DNA of 64,000 bases from Mesorhizobium sp. NFR06 (GCF_900115245.1 NZ_FOVT01000019.1:39316-103315), one strand, 5' to 3'. Counted from the first letter of the stretch, positions 38,628 through 47,963 are shown. Program-made: numbers and translations. Notes: generated by a model not told the origin, from the letters alone.

Positions 38628-39413
38628 TCACCGGACCGAGGCGGCGTCTTCGATGAGCGCGGTGACCTCATGGGGATGCGAAACCATCAGGGCGTGGGAC
38701 GCACCCTTAATGACCACGGTCTTCGCGGCATGCGCGCGTTCAGCCATGAATTTCATGACCGCCGGCGGGATATTTCGATCGGCCGAGCCATAGATCGCGT
38801 AGGACGGAATTGCCTTCCAGGAGGCGGTGCCGGACGGCTCAGCCAGTGCGGCTTTCGCCACCGGGCGCTGGGTCGCCGCCATCAGGTTCGCGTCTGCCGC
38901 CGGCACGTCGGCCGCGAACTGCTCGTGAAACTTTTCCGACCGGATGTAGAGATCCTGTCCTCCGTTAGGCTGAGCCACAGGCAGAAGAGCGTTGCCCAGC
39001 GTGCTGCCCGGGAACTTGCCCGAAAGCGAGAGGCTGGATTCGCCGGTATCCGGCGCGAAGCCGGCCACATAGACCAGCGCCTTCACGTTCGAATTGCCGC
39101 TGGCAGCCTCAGTGATGACCGGCCCGCCATAGGAATGGCCGACCAGCACGACCGGCCCTGAGATCGACCGGACGACGGCCGAAACCGCCGCAGCATCGCC
39201 GGAAACGCTGCGAAGCGGATTGGCAGCTGCGATGGCCGTGTAGCCGTCCTTGTTGAGGTCGGCGATGACCGCGTTCCAGCTCGACGACTCTGCGAAGGCG
39301 CCATGTACCAGGACGATAATCGGCTTGACCTGCTGTCTCGCGGGCTGCGCCATGGCGTTGCCCGGTACGGCAATCGCCGCAGAGAGCATCAGAATTCTCG
39401 TAATCCGTTGCAC
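38628..39413 (-). CDS. Exported alpha/beta hydrolase
   Basis: 261 residues from GTG 39413, chosen because GAGGAG lies just upstream; a TTG start at 39431 would add six residues. Signal peptide ILMLSAAIAVPGNAMA-QP. IIVLVHGAFAESSSW gives the oxyanion hole, VLVGHSYGGPVI the Ser nucleophile, YAIYGSADRNIPP the acid, and GASHALMVSHP the His. It matches the salicylate-esterase-like/EstC-type branch. First gene of the four-gene minus-strand set. Confidence 0.9.
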   Translation of the reverse strand: MQRITRILMLSAAIAVPGNAMAQPARQQVKPIIVLVHGAFAESSSWNAVIADLNKDGYTAIAAANPLRSVSGDAAAVSAVVRSISGPVVLVGHSYGGPVITEAASGNSNVKALVYVAGFAPDTGESSLSLSGKFPGSTLGNALLPVAQPNGGQDLYIRSEKFHEQFAADVPAADANLMAATQRPVAKAALAEPSGTASWKAIPSYAIYGSADRNIPPAVMKFMAERAHAAKTVVIKGASHALMVSHPHEVTALIEDAASVR

Positions 39414-39705
39414 TTGCCTTCTCCTCTGCAATGGGATGTGACCAGTTGCGGCAGAGGATGCCCCGGGCCGGCGCGCCGAACTATTCTACGGGGGCATCGG
39501 TCATCTGATGCGAAGGTCTAGGTCGGATGCATCCGGAGGCCGGGAACTCGCCAGCAAGGATCCGCGCGCCAAGCATCGATCGGTCGGACGATGAGGATAA
39601 AATCAAAGGCGCCGGCGCATGACCAAATTGCGAAGCGCCAAGTGGATGGCAAAGACTATTCCGGCTGGTATGGTCGGCCCTCGCTCTCGATCCAATCGAT
39701 AGCAA

Positions 39706-40628
39706 ATGCCTCTCGATATAACGTCCTTAGAGACAAGGGCCGCTGCCGAACAGACGAGGTTAAAAATGCTGCGAGCGGAGACGAAAGCTGATTCCGCGAG
39801 CGAGTCCGCTCGTGACTCATATGCCGAAGCAACCCGCTACGGCCGCCCGACGGAGCGGCCGGCAGCCGGCATCGTCCACGACCTGGCAATCTCATCCAGA
39901 TCGCGTCCGCGTCGAACCGCATCGCACGGGACCCTGCCGTTTCGGGGGCTCCGGCGATCGAGCCCGTGATCGCCAGCGCCAGGACGGCCCTGCAGCGAGC
40001 CGGCGTGCTTGTCCGAGAGACTATCGGCAGAGTTCGTGAACTGCGTCACGAAATTGGGCCTACCGACGTGGGCACCTGCCTGGCTGAAGTCGCGACACTC
40101 GTTCGATGCGCATGCGAGCCGCACATCCGGCTGCAGGTCCGCCTCGAACCCAGCCTGCCTCCCGCGAAATGCGATCATATGAGCCTGCAGAATACCGTCT
40201 TGAATCTCGTGTTCAACGCGCGCGATGCAATGCCGGATGGCGGTTTGATCTCGATAGGTGCCGCCGCCGCAGTTCAAAGCCATGCCGCTCTTATCGAGTT
40301 CCGCGTTGAAGACAGCGGTATCGGAATGACGCAGGAGACGGTGGCCCGTGCCTTCGAGCCATTTTTCACCACGAAAGGCAAAGGCCTGGGCGGTGTCGGC
40401 TTGCCAATGGTAAAGCATTTCGCCGAGGCACATGGCGGGCATGTCGAGATTGAAAGCACGCTGGGGTCGGGTACGATCGTGATCTTGCGGTTGCCGGCAG
40501 CACCGTCGGGAATCGATGCCGGGCAAAACGATCAACCTGCCCCATCGCCGACCCCGGTCAAGACCGGGTCGCCGCCGTCCCGATGCTCCTTGGTAAGCGA
40601 CAGACCTTTGACGGGCCATGTCTGGTAG
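39706..40628 (+). pseudogene. Sensor histidine kinase disrupted just after the H-box
   Basis: The first frame reads RPTERPAAGIVHDLA, an H-box, up to about 39887. The sequence then continues one frame over as NLIQIASASNRIARDP and runs without a break through NTVLNLVFNARDAMPDGG (N box), EDSGIGMT, FEPFFTTKGKGLGGVGLPMV and a stop at 40628. A single missing base near 39887 separates the phospho-acceptor His from the ATP-binding domain. If translation starts at GTG 39966, only a headless ATPase domain would be made. A sensor domain is absent. Confidence 0.7.
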
Positions 40629-41306
40629 CCCGTCATCGAGGGATCGGTCCGGAACTGCGTCGCAAGATCGGTCATCCGGCTCCAGGACGTATTTTCGGGA
40701 AACCAAGCCAGACGGCACCTGCGGAATAGTGGCGCCGGGGTCGCGGAACCATACGGAACGATGCGGGAAGATTTCTGATTCAAGCCCACGAAATAATCAA
40801 TGAATTCAATAACTTGAACGCATCCTCCGGGCCCACCATTGGCTCCTGCCGCCATTGATTTAACTGCGTTTTCTGGCCTTTTCGTCCCACCTCCTTCCAC
40901 CCTGTCAAAGAGTGGGACATTTGGTTCTCGTTTGGCCGCGCTTTTGCTCCACCGAGGGCACAATCCCAATCAGATCCGCAAACTGCAGCACGACCTGTCG
41001 AGACGTCATCATCTCGCGGCCGGGCGACCACCAGAAATTCACCAGGCTTCTCGGCTTCGGCTTGCAATTCCCTTCCTAGGTAACCTCGGAGCGTTCGAGG
41101 AAGAAATCTGCAGCGCGCTTGTCGCTCGCGGAGGCACGCGCTGAAACCAGATTGCGGTCCTCCCGAATCCGTGAGATTCTTCGAAAGCCGCACGGAAATA
41201 GCGTGCGAAGAACAAGGCGCCCCGACGATTTCGGCGGGCATCCAAGCGCATCACAGGTCTGCCCCTGATTGTCGGACGGGTTGCTCAATCCCCCAGGGAG
41301 GAAGAC
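40629..41306. other. Intergenic region upstream of the SBP56 gene
   Basis: About 680 bases. A minus-strand frame (40532-40969) contains the coding-like stretch AWFPENTSWSRMTDLATQFR but has no clear start and overlaps the kinase remnant, so it is not called. No operator like those at 43.6 and 58.7 kb is seen here. Confidence 0.4.
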
Positions 41307-42704
41307 ATGACTGTAAGGCCAGATCCGACTTTTCACGCGACTGCAAAACTCGCAATGCAGGCGCCTGTCGAAAGCTTTGCCTACACTTTGATGTTGAGTG
41401 GTGACTTCTCTCAGCCTGATGGACTAGCCATCGTCGACGTAAACCCGAAGTCGAAGGACTACGGCAAGATCGTCCATAGCGTGATCATGCCGAACAAGGG
41501 CGACGAGTTTCACCATTTCGGCTGGAACGCCTGCTCTTCGGCGCTTTCGCCGCTGAACGGCCACCCGTTTCTCGAGCGCCGCTTCCTGATCATTCCCGGC
41601 ATGCGATCTTCGCGCATCTACGTCATTGACACCAAGGGCGGACCGACCAAGGCCAAGATCCACAAGATCATCGAGCCGGAGGAGGTGTTCGCCAAGACGG
41701 GCTATTCCAGGCCGCATACGATCCACTGCGGTCCGGAAGGTATCTATGTCTCGACGCTCGGAGGCGGCGGCCCTGACGGCACCGACGGACCTCCCGGCAT
41801 CTTTGTCATGGATTGCCAGACGTTCGATGTCATCGGGCGCTACGAGATCGATCGCGGGCCGCAGGATAAGCAGTATGATTTCTGGTGGAACCTGCCGCGC
41901 GACTACATGGTGTCGAGCGAGTGGGCCCTTCCGCCCCAGTTCGAGCAGGGCATCGTGCCTGAAGACCTCCTGTCGAACAAATACGGACACCGGGTGCATT
42001 TCTGGAATTTGCGCGAACGCAGGAACGTGCAGACCATCGATCTGGGCGCCAACCACCAGATGGCGCTGGAAGTCCGCCCCGCCCATGACCCGGTCAAGGA
42101 ATACGGTTTCATCGGAGTGGTCGTCGACACGACAAACCTCGAGGGATCGATCTGGACATGGTGGCGCGAGGGCGGCAAATTCCATTGCGAAAAGACGGCG
42201 ACCATCCCGCCCGAGGCAGCCGCCAAGGATGACCTGCCGCCGCTGCTGCAGGGCTTCGAGGCAGTCCCGCCGCTGGTAACCGACATCGACCTGTCGCTCG
42301 ATGACCGCTTCCTCTACGTGTCCTGCTGGGGCACTGGCGAGATGCGCCAATATGATGTGAGCGATCCGATGAGGCCCAGGCTTGCAGGGTCCGTCCATAT
42401 TGGCGGCATCACGCGCAAGACCAGGCATCCGGGTGGCGACTACAGGGGCGGACCGCAGATGGTCGAGATCAGCCGCGACGGCAAGCGCGTCTACTGGACC
42501 AACTCGCTCTATTCGACCTGGGACGGCCAGTTCTATCCCGATGGCATCCCGGCAGCCATGGTCAAGGCCGATGTCGGCGAGAACGGCGGGATCACGCTGG
42601 ACAAGGACTTCTATGTCGAGTTCCCCAAGGGCTATCGCTCGCACCAGATTCGTCTGGAGGGTGGCGATTGCTCGACGGATTCATTCTGCTACCCGTCGGT
42701 GTAG
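41307..42704 (+). CDS. Selenium-binding protein SBP56 / methanethiol oxidase-like
   Basis: 465 residues, ATG 41307 with GGGAGG upstream, normal length for the family. No signal peptide, unlike the exported MtoX of Hyphomicrobium. A beta-propeller with conserved His clusters likely to bind copper: EFHHFGWNACSS, SRPHTIHCG, NHQMALEVRPAHDP, SHQIRLEGGDCSTDSFCYP. Family members oxidise methanethiol to formaldehyde, sulfide and hydrogen peroxide, or bind selenium. The next gene follows after 24 bases. Confidence 0.93.
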   Translation: MTVRPDPTFHATAKLAMQAPVESFAYTLMLSGDFSQPDGLAIVDVNPKSKDYGKIVHSVIMPNKGDEFHHFGWNACSSALSPLNGHPFLERRFLIIPGMRSSRIYVIDTKGGPTKAKIHKIIEPEEVFAKTGYSRPHTIHCGPEGIYVSTLGGGGPDGTDGPPGIFVMDCQTFDVIGRYEIDRGPQDKQYDFWWNLPRDYMVSSEWALPPQFEQGIVPEDLLSNKYGHRVHFWNLRERRNVQTIDLGANHQMALEVRPAHDPVKEYGFIGVVVDTTNLEGSIWTWWREGGKFHCEKTATIPPEAAAKDDLPPLLQGFEAVPPLVTDIDLSLDDRFLYVSCWGTGEMRQYDVSDPMRPRLAGSVHIGGITRKTRHPGGDYRGGPQMVEISRDGKRVYWTNSLYSTWDGQFYPDGIPAAMVKADVGENGGITLDKDFYVEFPKGYRSHQIRLEGGDCSTDSFCYPSV

Positions 42705-42728
42705 TCGACTGCCCGGGCCGATGAAGCG

Positions 42729-43394
42729 ATGAACGAGTGGACGACGGCCGGCCTCTGGCTGGCCGTCATTGCCAGTGGCATTTATCACGGTGTCAGTCCC
42801 GGCATGGGCTGGCCGTTGGCCGTCTCGGCCGGGCTGTTTGCCAGACGTGCCGGCGACTTGTTCCGGGCGCTCGGCCTTCTGGCGACGGGACACTTTGTAG
42901 CAATGATCGCTGTCCTGCTGCCCTTCGGCGCGATGCTGACGCTGATGGTCTGGCAACGACAGATCCGCATCGCCGCGGGGTTGATCGTGATCGCCGCCGG
43001 GATCTATCTCCTGGTCAACCGGCGCCACCCGCGTGTTCTTGCCCGGATCCCGCCGGCGCAACTGGCCTTGTGGTCCTTCGCGGCCGCCACAGCGCATGGC
43101 GCCGGGCTGATGCTGGTGCCGATTTATCTGGGCCTGTGTCAGGCAGGCGACCTCGATGTTGGACACCAGGCGGCTGCCGCGCTCGTGACCGGCAACCTGA
43201 TCACCGCAACCGCCGTCTCCGTCGTCCATACGGCGGCCATGATTGTCAGCGGTGGCGTTATCGCCATTGCCGTCTATCGATGGCTCGGGCCCAAGTTCAT
43301 CTCACAAAGCTGGTTCAATCTCGACATTGTGTGGGCGCTAAGCCTGGTCCTGGTCGGCGGAATCGGGATCGCGAGTACCGGATACGACCCGTGA
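42729..43394 (+). CDS. Integral membrane protein linked to SBP56
   Basis: 221 residues with about six membrane helices. Two motifs stand out inside helices, IYHGVSPGMGWPLAVS near residue 20 and ATAHGAGLMLVPI near 118, a repeat-like His-Gly pattern recalling HupE/NicO-type metal transporters. The 24-base gap to the SBP56 gene implies co-transcription. Metal delivery to, or product export for, the SBP56 enzyme is inference; the family has no settled function that I can name. Confidence 0.75.
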   Translation: MNEWTTAGLWLAVIASGIYHGVSPGMGWPLAVSAGLFARRAGDLFRALGLLATGHFVAMIAVLLPFGAMLTLMVWQRQIRIAAGLIVIAAGIYLLVNRRHPRVLARIPPAQLALWSFAAATAHGAGLMLVPIYLGLCQAGDLDVGHQAAAALVTGNLITATAVSVVHTAAMIVSGGVIAIAVYRWLGPKFISQSWFNLDIVWALSLVLVGGIGIASTGYDP

Positions 43395-43586
43395 GATGTG
43401 CCCATTCGGCAATGCAACTCTCGCTTTCCGCGAATGCCTGGTAAGGGCCGCTCGCTGGGTAAGCGCCGGGTGCAGTTTTCACGGCTTTTCTCGCTGCACA
43501 TCGCCTCGGGGCCATACTTCGCTTTGGTGGCCAATTAGCTGAAAAACCAGCGCTACCCCCGAGGGGCATTGCGTTCTGCCAATCCT

Positions 43587-43628
43587 GCGAATATGCTTGT
43601 TGTACGATCGTTCAACAAGCATATTCGC
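43587..43628. promoter_or_regulatory. Large palindrome, probable operator (copy 1)
   Basis: Perfect 16-base arms, 43587-43602 (GCGAATATGCTTGTTG) and 43613-43628, around a 10-base spacer TACGATCGTT. It ends nine bases before the flavoprotein ATG at 43638. The inner arms CTTGTTG/CAACAAG and nine of ten spacer bases recur in the palindrome at 58652-58685, read on the other strand. This is typical of a TetR-family operator; the TetR gene at 50.5-51.2 kb is the obvious candidate. Confidence 0.75.
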
Positions 43629-43637
43629 GAAGTCCAA

Positions 43638-45785
43638 ATGCGCTGCAATCCACGTTACGAAATCCTATTTGAACCGGTCAGGATCGGCCCTGTCACCGCG
43701 CCGAACCGGTTCTATCAGACGCCACATGCCACCGGCATGGGCCATCAGAAGCCCCAGAGCGGTGCCGCCTTGCGCGGCATCAAGGCCGAGGGCGGCTGGG
43801 GCGTGGTTTCGACCGAGTATTGCTCGATTCATCCTAGTTCAGACGATTCGCCGTTCGGCTTCCTGACGTTGTGGGACGAGGACGATGTCCGCGATCTGGC
43901 GCGCACCGCCGACGCCATCCACGCGCATGGCAGCCTGGCGGCGGTCGAACTGTGGCATGGCGGCGCCCATACCAATAACCGGCTGACGCGAGAGCAGTTG
44001 CTCGCGCCTTCGGCGCAGCCTGCGAAATTCGTCCAGCCCGGTGGCGCCCGCGCCATGGACCGACAGGACATCAACGATTTCCGCCGCTGGCAGCGCCAAG
44101 CGGCTATCCGCGCGCGCCGGGCCGGATTCGACATCGTCTATTGCTATGCCGGACACGACTACCTGCCGTTCCAGTTCCTGTCGCGGCGCACCAATCGCCG
44201 CACCGACGAGTATGGAGGCACACTCGAAAACCGCGTGCGACTATTGCGTGAGATGATCGAGGACACCAAAGAGGCCGTCGGGGACTCATGCGCAGTGGCG
44301 GTGCGACTGGCGGTCGACGAACTGCACGGGCCGCACGGCATCACCCATGAAGGCGAAGGCCGAGATGTCGTCGAAATGCTGGCCGAAGTACCCGACCTCT
44401 GGGACGTCAATATTGCCGGTTCGCTCGGCAATGATTCAAAATCGTCGCGCTTCAGCTCGGAAGGTTTTCAAGAAGATTATGTCGGCTTCGTCAAGCGGCT
44501 GACGACCAAACCGGTGGTCAGCGTGGGCCGCTTCACTTCGCCGGACACGATGGCCGACCAGATCCGGCGCGGCGTCCAGGATTTTATTGGCGCCGCTAGG
44601 CCGTCGATCGCCGACCCCTTCCTGCCGAAGAAGGTGTTCGAGGGACGTGAGGACGAAATCCGCGAATGCATCGGCTGCAACATCTGCCGCGCGGCCAACA
44701 ATGAAAGTGTCCCACTGCGCTGCACCCAGAACCCGACGGTCGGCGAGGAGTGGCGGCGCGGCTGGCATCCCGAACAGGTCGATGCCAAGCGCTCGGAAGC
44801 GCGCGTGCTGGTGGTCGGTGCTGGCCCGGCCGGGCTCGAATGCGCCTTGACGCTCGGGCGGCGCGGTTATGGGGTGATGCTCGCCGAAGCGGCCAACACG
44901 CTCGGCGGTCGCGTCTCGCGGGAAGCAACACTACCCGGGCTGGGGGCGTGGGCACGGGTGCGCGACCATCGCCTGCATATGCTCACCAAGCAAGCGCGGG
45001 TCGAGATATATCCGGGCAGCCGGCTTGGCGCCGAAGATGTGTTGTCACTCGGCGTGGACCATGTCGTCTTGGCGACCGGCAGTTCGTGGCGCCGTGACGG
45101 CGTCGGCGCGAGCATCGAGATGCCAGTCGATTTTCCAGCGTCCCCGTCGATCCTGACGCCCGACGACATTTTCGCCGGCGCCGCGGTCATCGGCCCGGTA
45201 CTTGTCTATGACGACGAGCATTATTTCATGGGCGGAGCGCTTGCGGAAAAGCTTCGTCTTGCCGGCCACAAAGTGACCATCGTGACACCGCTGCCGGTGG
45301 TGTCGAGCTGGACACAGATGACCGACGAGCAGTTTTTTGTGCAGAAGCAGCTGATGGAGGTCGGCATCGATCTGCTTTTGTCGCACAGCCTGACCTCGGC
45401 CACTGACGGCATCGCCGAATTTGCCTGCGCCTACACCGGCCGCGTCACGTGGCGCGAGTTCGGCACGCTTGTGCTGGTGACCGGGCGTATCGCCGATCAG
45501 GCACTGTTCGACGCGCTTTGCGCAACGACGGGCTCGGGAGAAAGCTTCCCCTCGATCACGCGCATCGGCGACTGCCTCGCTCCGTCCTCGATCGCCGACG
45601 CAGTGCATTCCGGCCACAAATTCGCGCGGTGTCTCGATCAGCCGACAGAGGCAACGATGCCGCTGCGCGAGCGACCGTTCTATTCGACAGGAGCCAAACC
45701 ATGGAACGCATTGCAGCACGTCGCAGACCCGGTCGTCCCCAGCGCGAAATCGGCGGCATCGCGCAGCGCCCTTGGCAACAGTTGA
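43638..45785 (+). CDS. Trimethylamine-dehydrogenase-like iron-sulfur flavoprotein
   Basis: 715 residues from ATG 43638, where similarity to TMADH begins (YEILFEPVRIGPVTAPNRFY). FMN barrel at 1-~335; catalytic Tyr170 and His173 in YCYAGHDYLP; Tyr61 in STEYCSI. The 4Fe-4S motif CIGCNIC...C is intact. A FAD/NAD-type domain follows (VLVVGAGPAGLECAL). The Cys that binds FMN covalently in TMADH (Cys30) is Ala31 here (FYQTPHATG), and the substrate-bowl Trp residues 264 and 355 have no counterpart. So it is a TMADH-class amine or related dehydrogenase with a different substrate. Its 3' end overlaps the next gene by 85 bases. Operator directly upstream. Confidence 0.9.
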   Translation: MRCNPRYEILFEPVRIGPVTAPNRFYQTPHATGMGHQKPQSGAALRGIKAEGGWGVVSTEYCSIHPSSDDSPFGFLTLWDEDDVRDLARTADAIHAHGSLAAVELWHGGAHTNNRLTREQLLAPSAQPAKFVQPGGARAMDRQDINDFRRWQRQAAIRARRAGFDIVYCYAGHDYLPFQFLSRRTNRRTDEYGGTLENRVRLLREMIEDTKEAVGDSCAVAVRLAVDELHGPHGITHEGEGRDVVEMLAEVPDLWDVNIAGSLGNDSKSSRFSSEGFQEDYVGFVKRLTTKPVVSVGRFTSPDTMADQIRRGVQDFIGAARPSIADPFLPKKVFEGREDEIRECIGCNICRAANNESVPLRCTQNPTVGEEWRRGWHPEQVDAKRSEARVLVVGAGPAGLECALTLGRRGYGVMLAEAANTLGGRVSREATLPGLGAWARVRDHRLHMLTKQARVEIYPGSRLGAEDVLSLGVDHVVLATGSSWRRDGVGASIEMPVDFPASPSILTPDDIFAGAAVIGPVLVYDDEHYFMGGALAEKLRLAGHKVTIVTPLPVVSSWTQMTDEQFFVQKQLMEVGIDLLLSHSLTSATDGIAEFACAYTGRVTWREFGTLVLVTGRIADQALFDALCATTGSGESFPSITRIGDCLAPSSIADAVHSGHKFARCLDQPTEATMPLRERPFYSTGAKPWNALQHVADPVVPSAKSAASRSALGNS

Positions 45786-47239
45786 CGCGGCCCTACGCGC
45801 CGATCGAGATCCTCTCGGCCGACCAGGTGCAGTCGATCCACGAAATGGGCCTCACCATCCTCGAGGAGATCGGCATGCGGGTGCTGCAGCCGCGGGCGCG
45901 CCAGCTCTATCGCGCCGCCGGCGCCGAGGTCGATGAGAGCGAGATGCGGGTGCGCTTCGACCGCGCCATGGTGATGGAGCGAGTCGCCATGGCGCCGTCA
46001 TCATTCGAACTGCGCGCCCGAAACCCCGAGAAGAACGTCAAGGTCGGCGGGCGGCACTGCATCCTGTCGTCGGTCGGCGGGCCGGCCTATGTCATGGACA
46101 ATGATCGCGGCCGCCGCCCCGGCACCTATGCCGAGATGTGCGACTACCTGAAGCTCATCCAGTCGTTCAACGTGCTGCATCAGGAAGGCGGCGGGCCATT
46201 CGAGCCGCTCGACCTGCACCAGAACACCCGCCACCTCGACCTCTACTATGCCGAGATCACTCTGCTCGACAAAAACTGGCAGCCGCAGGCGCTCGGTCAT
46301 GGACGCGCCATCGACGCGATGGAGATGGTGGCGATTTCGCTCGGCACGACGCGCGAAAATCTGGCGCGGGAGACGCCGGTGTTCACCGGCATCATCAACA
46401 CCAATTCACCGCTGCAGCTCGACGAGCCGATGGTCGAAGGGCTGATCGCGCTGGCCGAGCACGGCCAGGTTAATGTCATCACACCCTTTACGCTCGCTGG
46501 CGCGATGAGCCCGGTTACACTTGCCGGCGCGTTGTCGCAGCAGCACGCCGAGGCGCTGGCCGGCATCGTGCTGACGCAGATCGTTCGTCCCGGCGTGCCG
46601 GTGATGTATGGCGGCTTCACCTCCAATGTCGACATGAAGACCGGCGCGCCGGCCTTCGGCACGCCCGAATACACGCAGGCCGCGCAGATCACCGGCCAGC
46701 TCTGCCGGCTGATCGGCGTGCCGTTCCGCTCCAGCAACGTCACCGCCGCCAATTCCGTCGATGCGCAGGCCGCCTATGAGAGCGCCATGTCCTTGTGGGG
46801 TTGCCTGATGGGCGGCGCCAATCTGGTGCTGCACGCGGCCGGCTGGCTCGGCGGCGGGCTGACCGCATCGTTCGAGAAATTGGTCATCGACGCCGAGATG
46901 CTGCAGATGATGTCGGCCTATTTCGACCCGCCGGTCGTCGACATCGACACGCTGGCGCTGGAGGCGGTGCGCGAGGTCGGCCCGGCCGGGCATTTCTTCG
47001 GTGCGGCACACACCATGCAGCGTTACGAACGCGCCTTCTATTCGCCGCTGGTGTCGAATTGGGACAACTACGACACCTGGATCGAGCGCGGCCAGGTCAC
47101 CGCGCGCGAACGCGCCAATGTGATCTGGAAGCGCATGGTCGCCGAATATGAGCAGCCGCCGATCGATCCCGGCATCGACGAGGCGCTGCGCGACTATATG
47201 GAACGGCGGAAACGCGAAGGCGGTTGCCCGTTGAACTGA
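45701..47239 (+). CDS. MttB-family methyltransferase without pyrrolysine
   Basis: 512 residues from ATG 45701, with ACAGGAG upstream and lying inside the previous coding sequence. The N-terminus (LSADQVQSIHEMGLTILEEI, GMRVLQPRARQLY) and the body (GGRHCILSSVGGPAYVMDN, NSPLQLDEPMVEGLIALAE, GGFTSNVDMKTGAP) are those of the trimethylamine methyltransferase family. No in-frame amber codon interrupts it, so this is a non-pyrrolysine member, the group that includes glycine-betaine and related quaternary-amine demethylases. Those need a corrinoid partner, and none is encoded nearby. The C-terminus overlaps the convergent HD oxygenase gene by 46 bases. Confidence 0.9.
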   Translation: MERIAARRRPGRPQREIGGIAQRPWQQLTRPYAPIEILSADQVQSIHEMGLTILEEIGMRVLQPRARQLYRAAGAEVDESEMRVRFDRAMVMERVAMAPSSFELRARNPEKNVKVGGRHCILSSVGGPAYVMDNDRGRRPGTYAEMCDYLKLIQSFNVLHQEGGGPFEPLDLHQNTRHLDLYYAEITLLDKNWQPQALGHGRAIDAMEMVAISLGTTRENLARETPVFTGIINTNSPLQLDEPMVEGLIALAEHGQVNVITPFTLAGAMSPVTLAGALSQQHAEALAGIVLTQIVRPGVPVMYGGFTSNVDMKTGAPAFGTPEYTQAAQITGQLCRLIGVPFRSSNVTAANSVDAQAAYESAMSLWGCLMGGANLVLHAAGWLGGGLTASFEKLVIDAEMLQMMSAYFDPPVVDIDTLALEAVREVGPAGHFFGAAHTMQRYERAFYSPLVSNWDNYDTWIERGQVTARERANVIWKRMVAEYEQPPIDPGIDEALRDYMERRKREGGCPLN

Positions 47240-47943
47240 GGGGGCAACCTTCGAAGAACAAGCGGGCGGGACTGGCCGGGGGCAATCCCCTGGAAAATAT
47301 CCCAGCCTCGTCGCCAGTCGCTACATGCCCGACCGCTCGGCGGCGGCCGCGTATCCGACATCGCAATGCGCATGCCGGGCCTGACGACGGCGGGATCGTG
47401 GCTCTTGCGGGCGAACACTTCCCGCACCAGCGGCGCGAAGAAGTTCAGTGGCCGTGTCGGATAATCCGGATCGAAGCTCGACTGGTCCCATTTCTCGCAG
47501 AACTCGGCGCAGTCGTCGAAATAGGCGTTGTCCCTGAACGCATCCCGCTTGTGCGGGTTCGCACCGACATGCTCGCCATAGTAGATCAGCTGGAAATCGC
47601 CATGCTTTTCCACCACCCAGGCGCATTGCTCGCGCACGAAGGGACGCAGGATGGCGGCCGCGTATTCGTCGTGATTGTAGGGCGCGTAGATGTCGCCGAT
47701 GTCATGCAGCAGCGCCGACACCACCCAGTCGATGTCGGCACCGGCATTCCAGGCGCGCGTGGCGGCCTGCAGCGAATGGCCGAGCCGCGTCACCTTGTAG
47801 CCCGATAGCGATTTGTCGAGTTCGATCATCGCCGCCAGCAGCCGGTCGGCCGTGCCGGCCGCATATTCGGTCTCATGTTCGGTCAGGAAGGCATAGTCCT
47901 CGCGGTCGCCATCCTTCATCTGGGTGAACTTCACGGTTTCCAT
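47194..47943 (-). CDS. PhnZ-like HD-domain protein, probable diiron oxygenase
   Basis: 249 residues from ATG 47943 with GGAG upstream. HD metal ligands are visible: LGHSLQAA, SALLHDIGD, YNHDEYAA, VVEKHGDF, and later acidic residues near KWDQSSFDPD. This order (H, HD, H, H, D) is that of mixed-valence diiron oxygenases such as PhnZ and of related inositol-oxygenase-like proteins. The C-terminal ~60 residues (from SDTRPPPSG) are Arg/Pro-rich and overlap the end of the MttB gene, so the tail may be a recent extension. Third gene after the amidohydrolase and Rieske genes. Confidence 0.8.
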   Translation of the reverse strand: METVKFTQMKDGDREDYAFLTEHETEYAAGTADRLLAAMIELDKSLSGYKVTRLGHSLQAATRAWNAGADIDWVVSALLHDIGDIYAPYNHDEYAAAILRPFVREQCAWVVEKHGDFQLIYYGEHVGANPHKRDAFRDNAYFDDCAEFCEKWDQSSFDPDYPTRPLNFFAPLVREVFARKSHDPAVVRPGMRIAMSDTRPPPSGRACSDWRRGWDIFQGIAPGQSRPLVLRRLPPQFNGQPPSRFRRSI

Positions 47944-47963
47944 TGTCGAAACTCCAAAATCGG

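Noticed and set aside
40532-40969. Minus-strand frame with the stretch AWFPENTSWSRMTDLATQFR
   Set aside because: Coding-like in part, but with no credible start and overlapping the kinase remnant. Left uncalled.
41424-42644. Minus-strand frame of 406 codons opposite the SBP56 gene
   Set aside because: Antisense of a clear family member.
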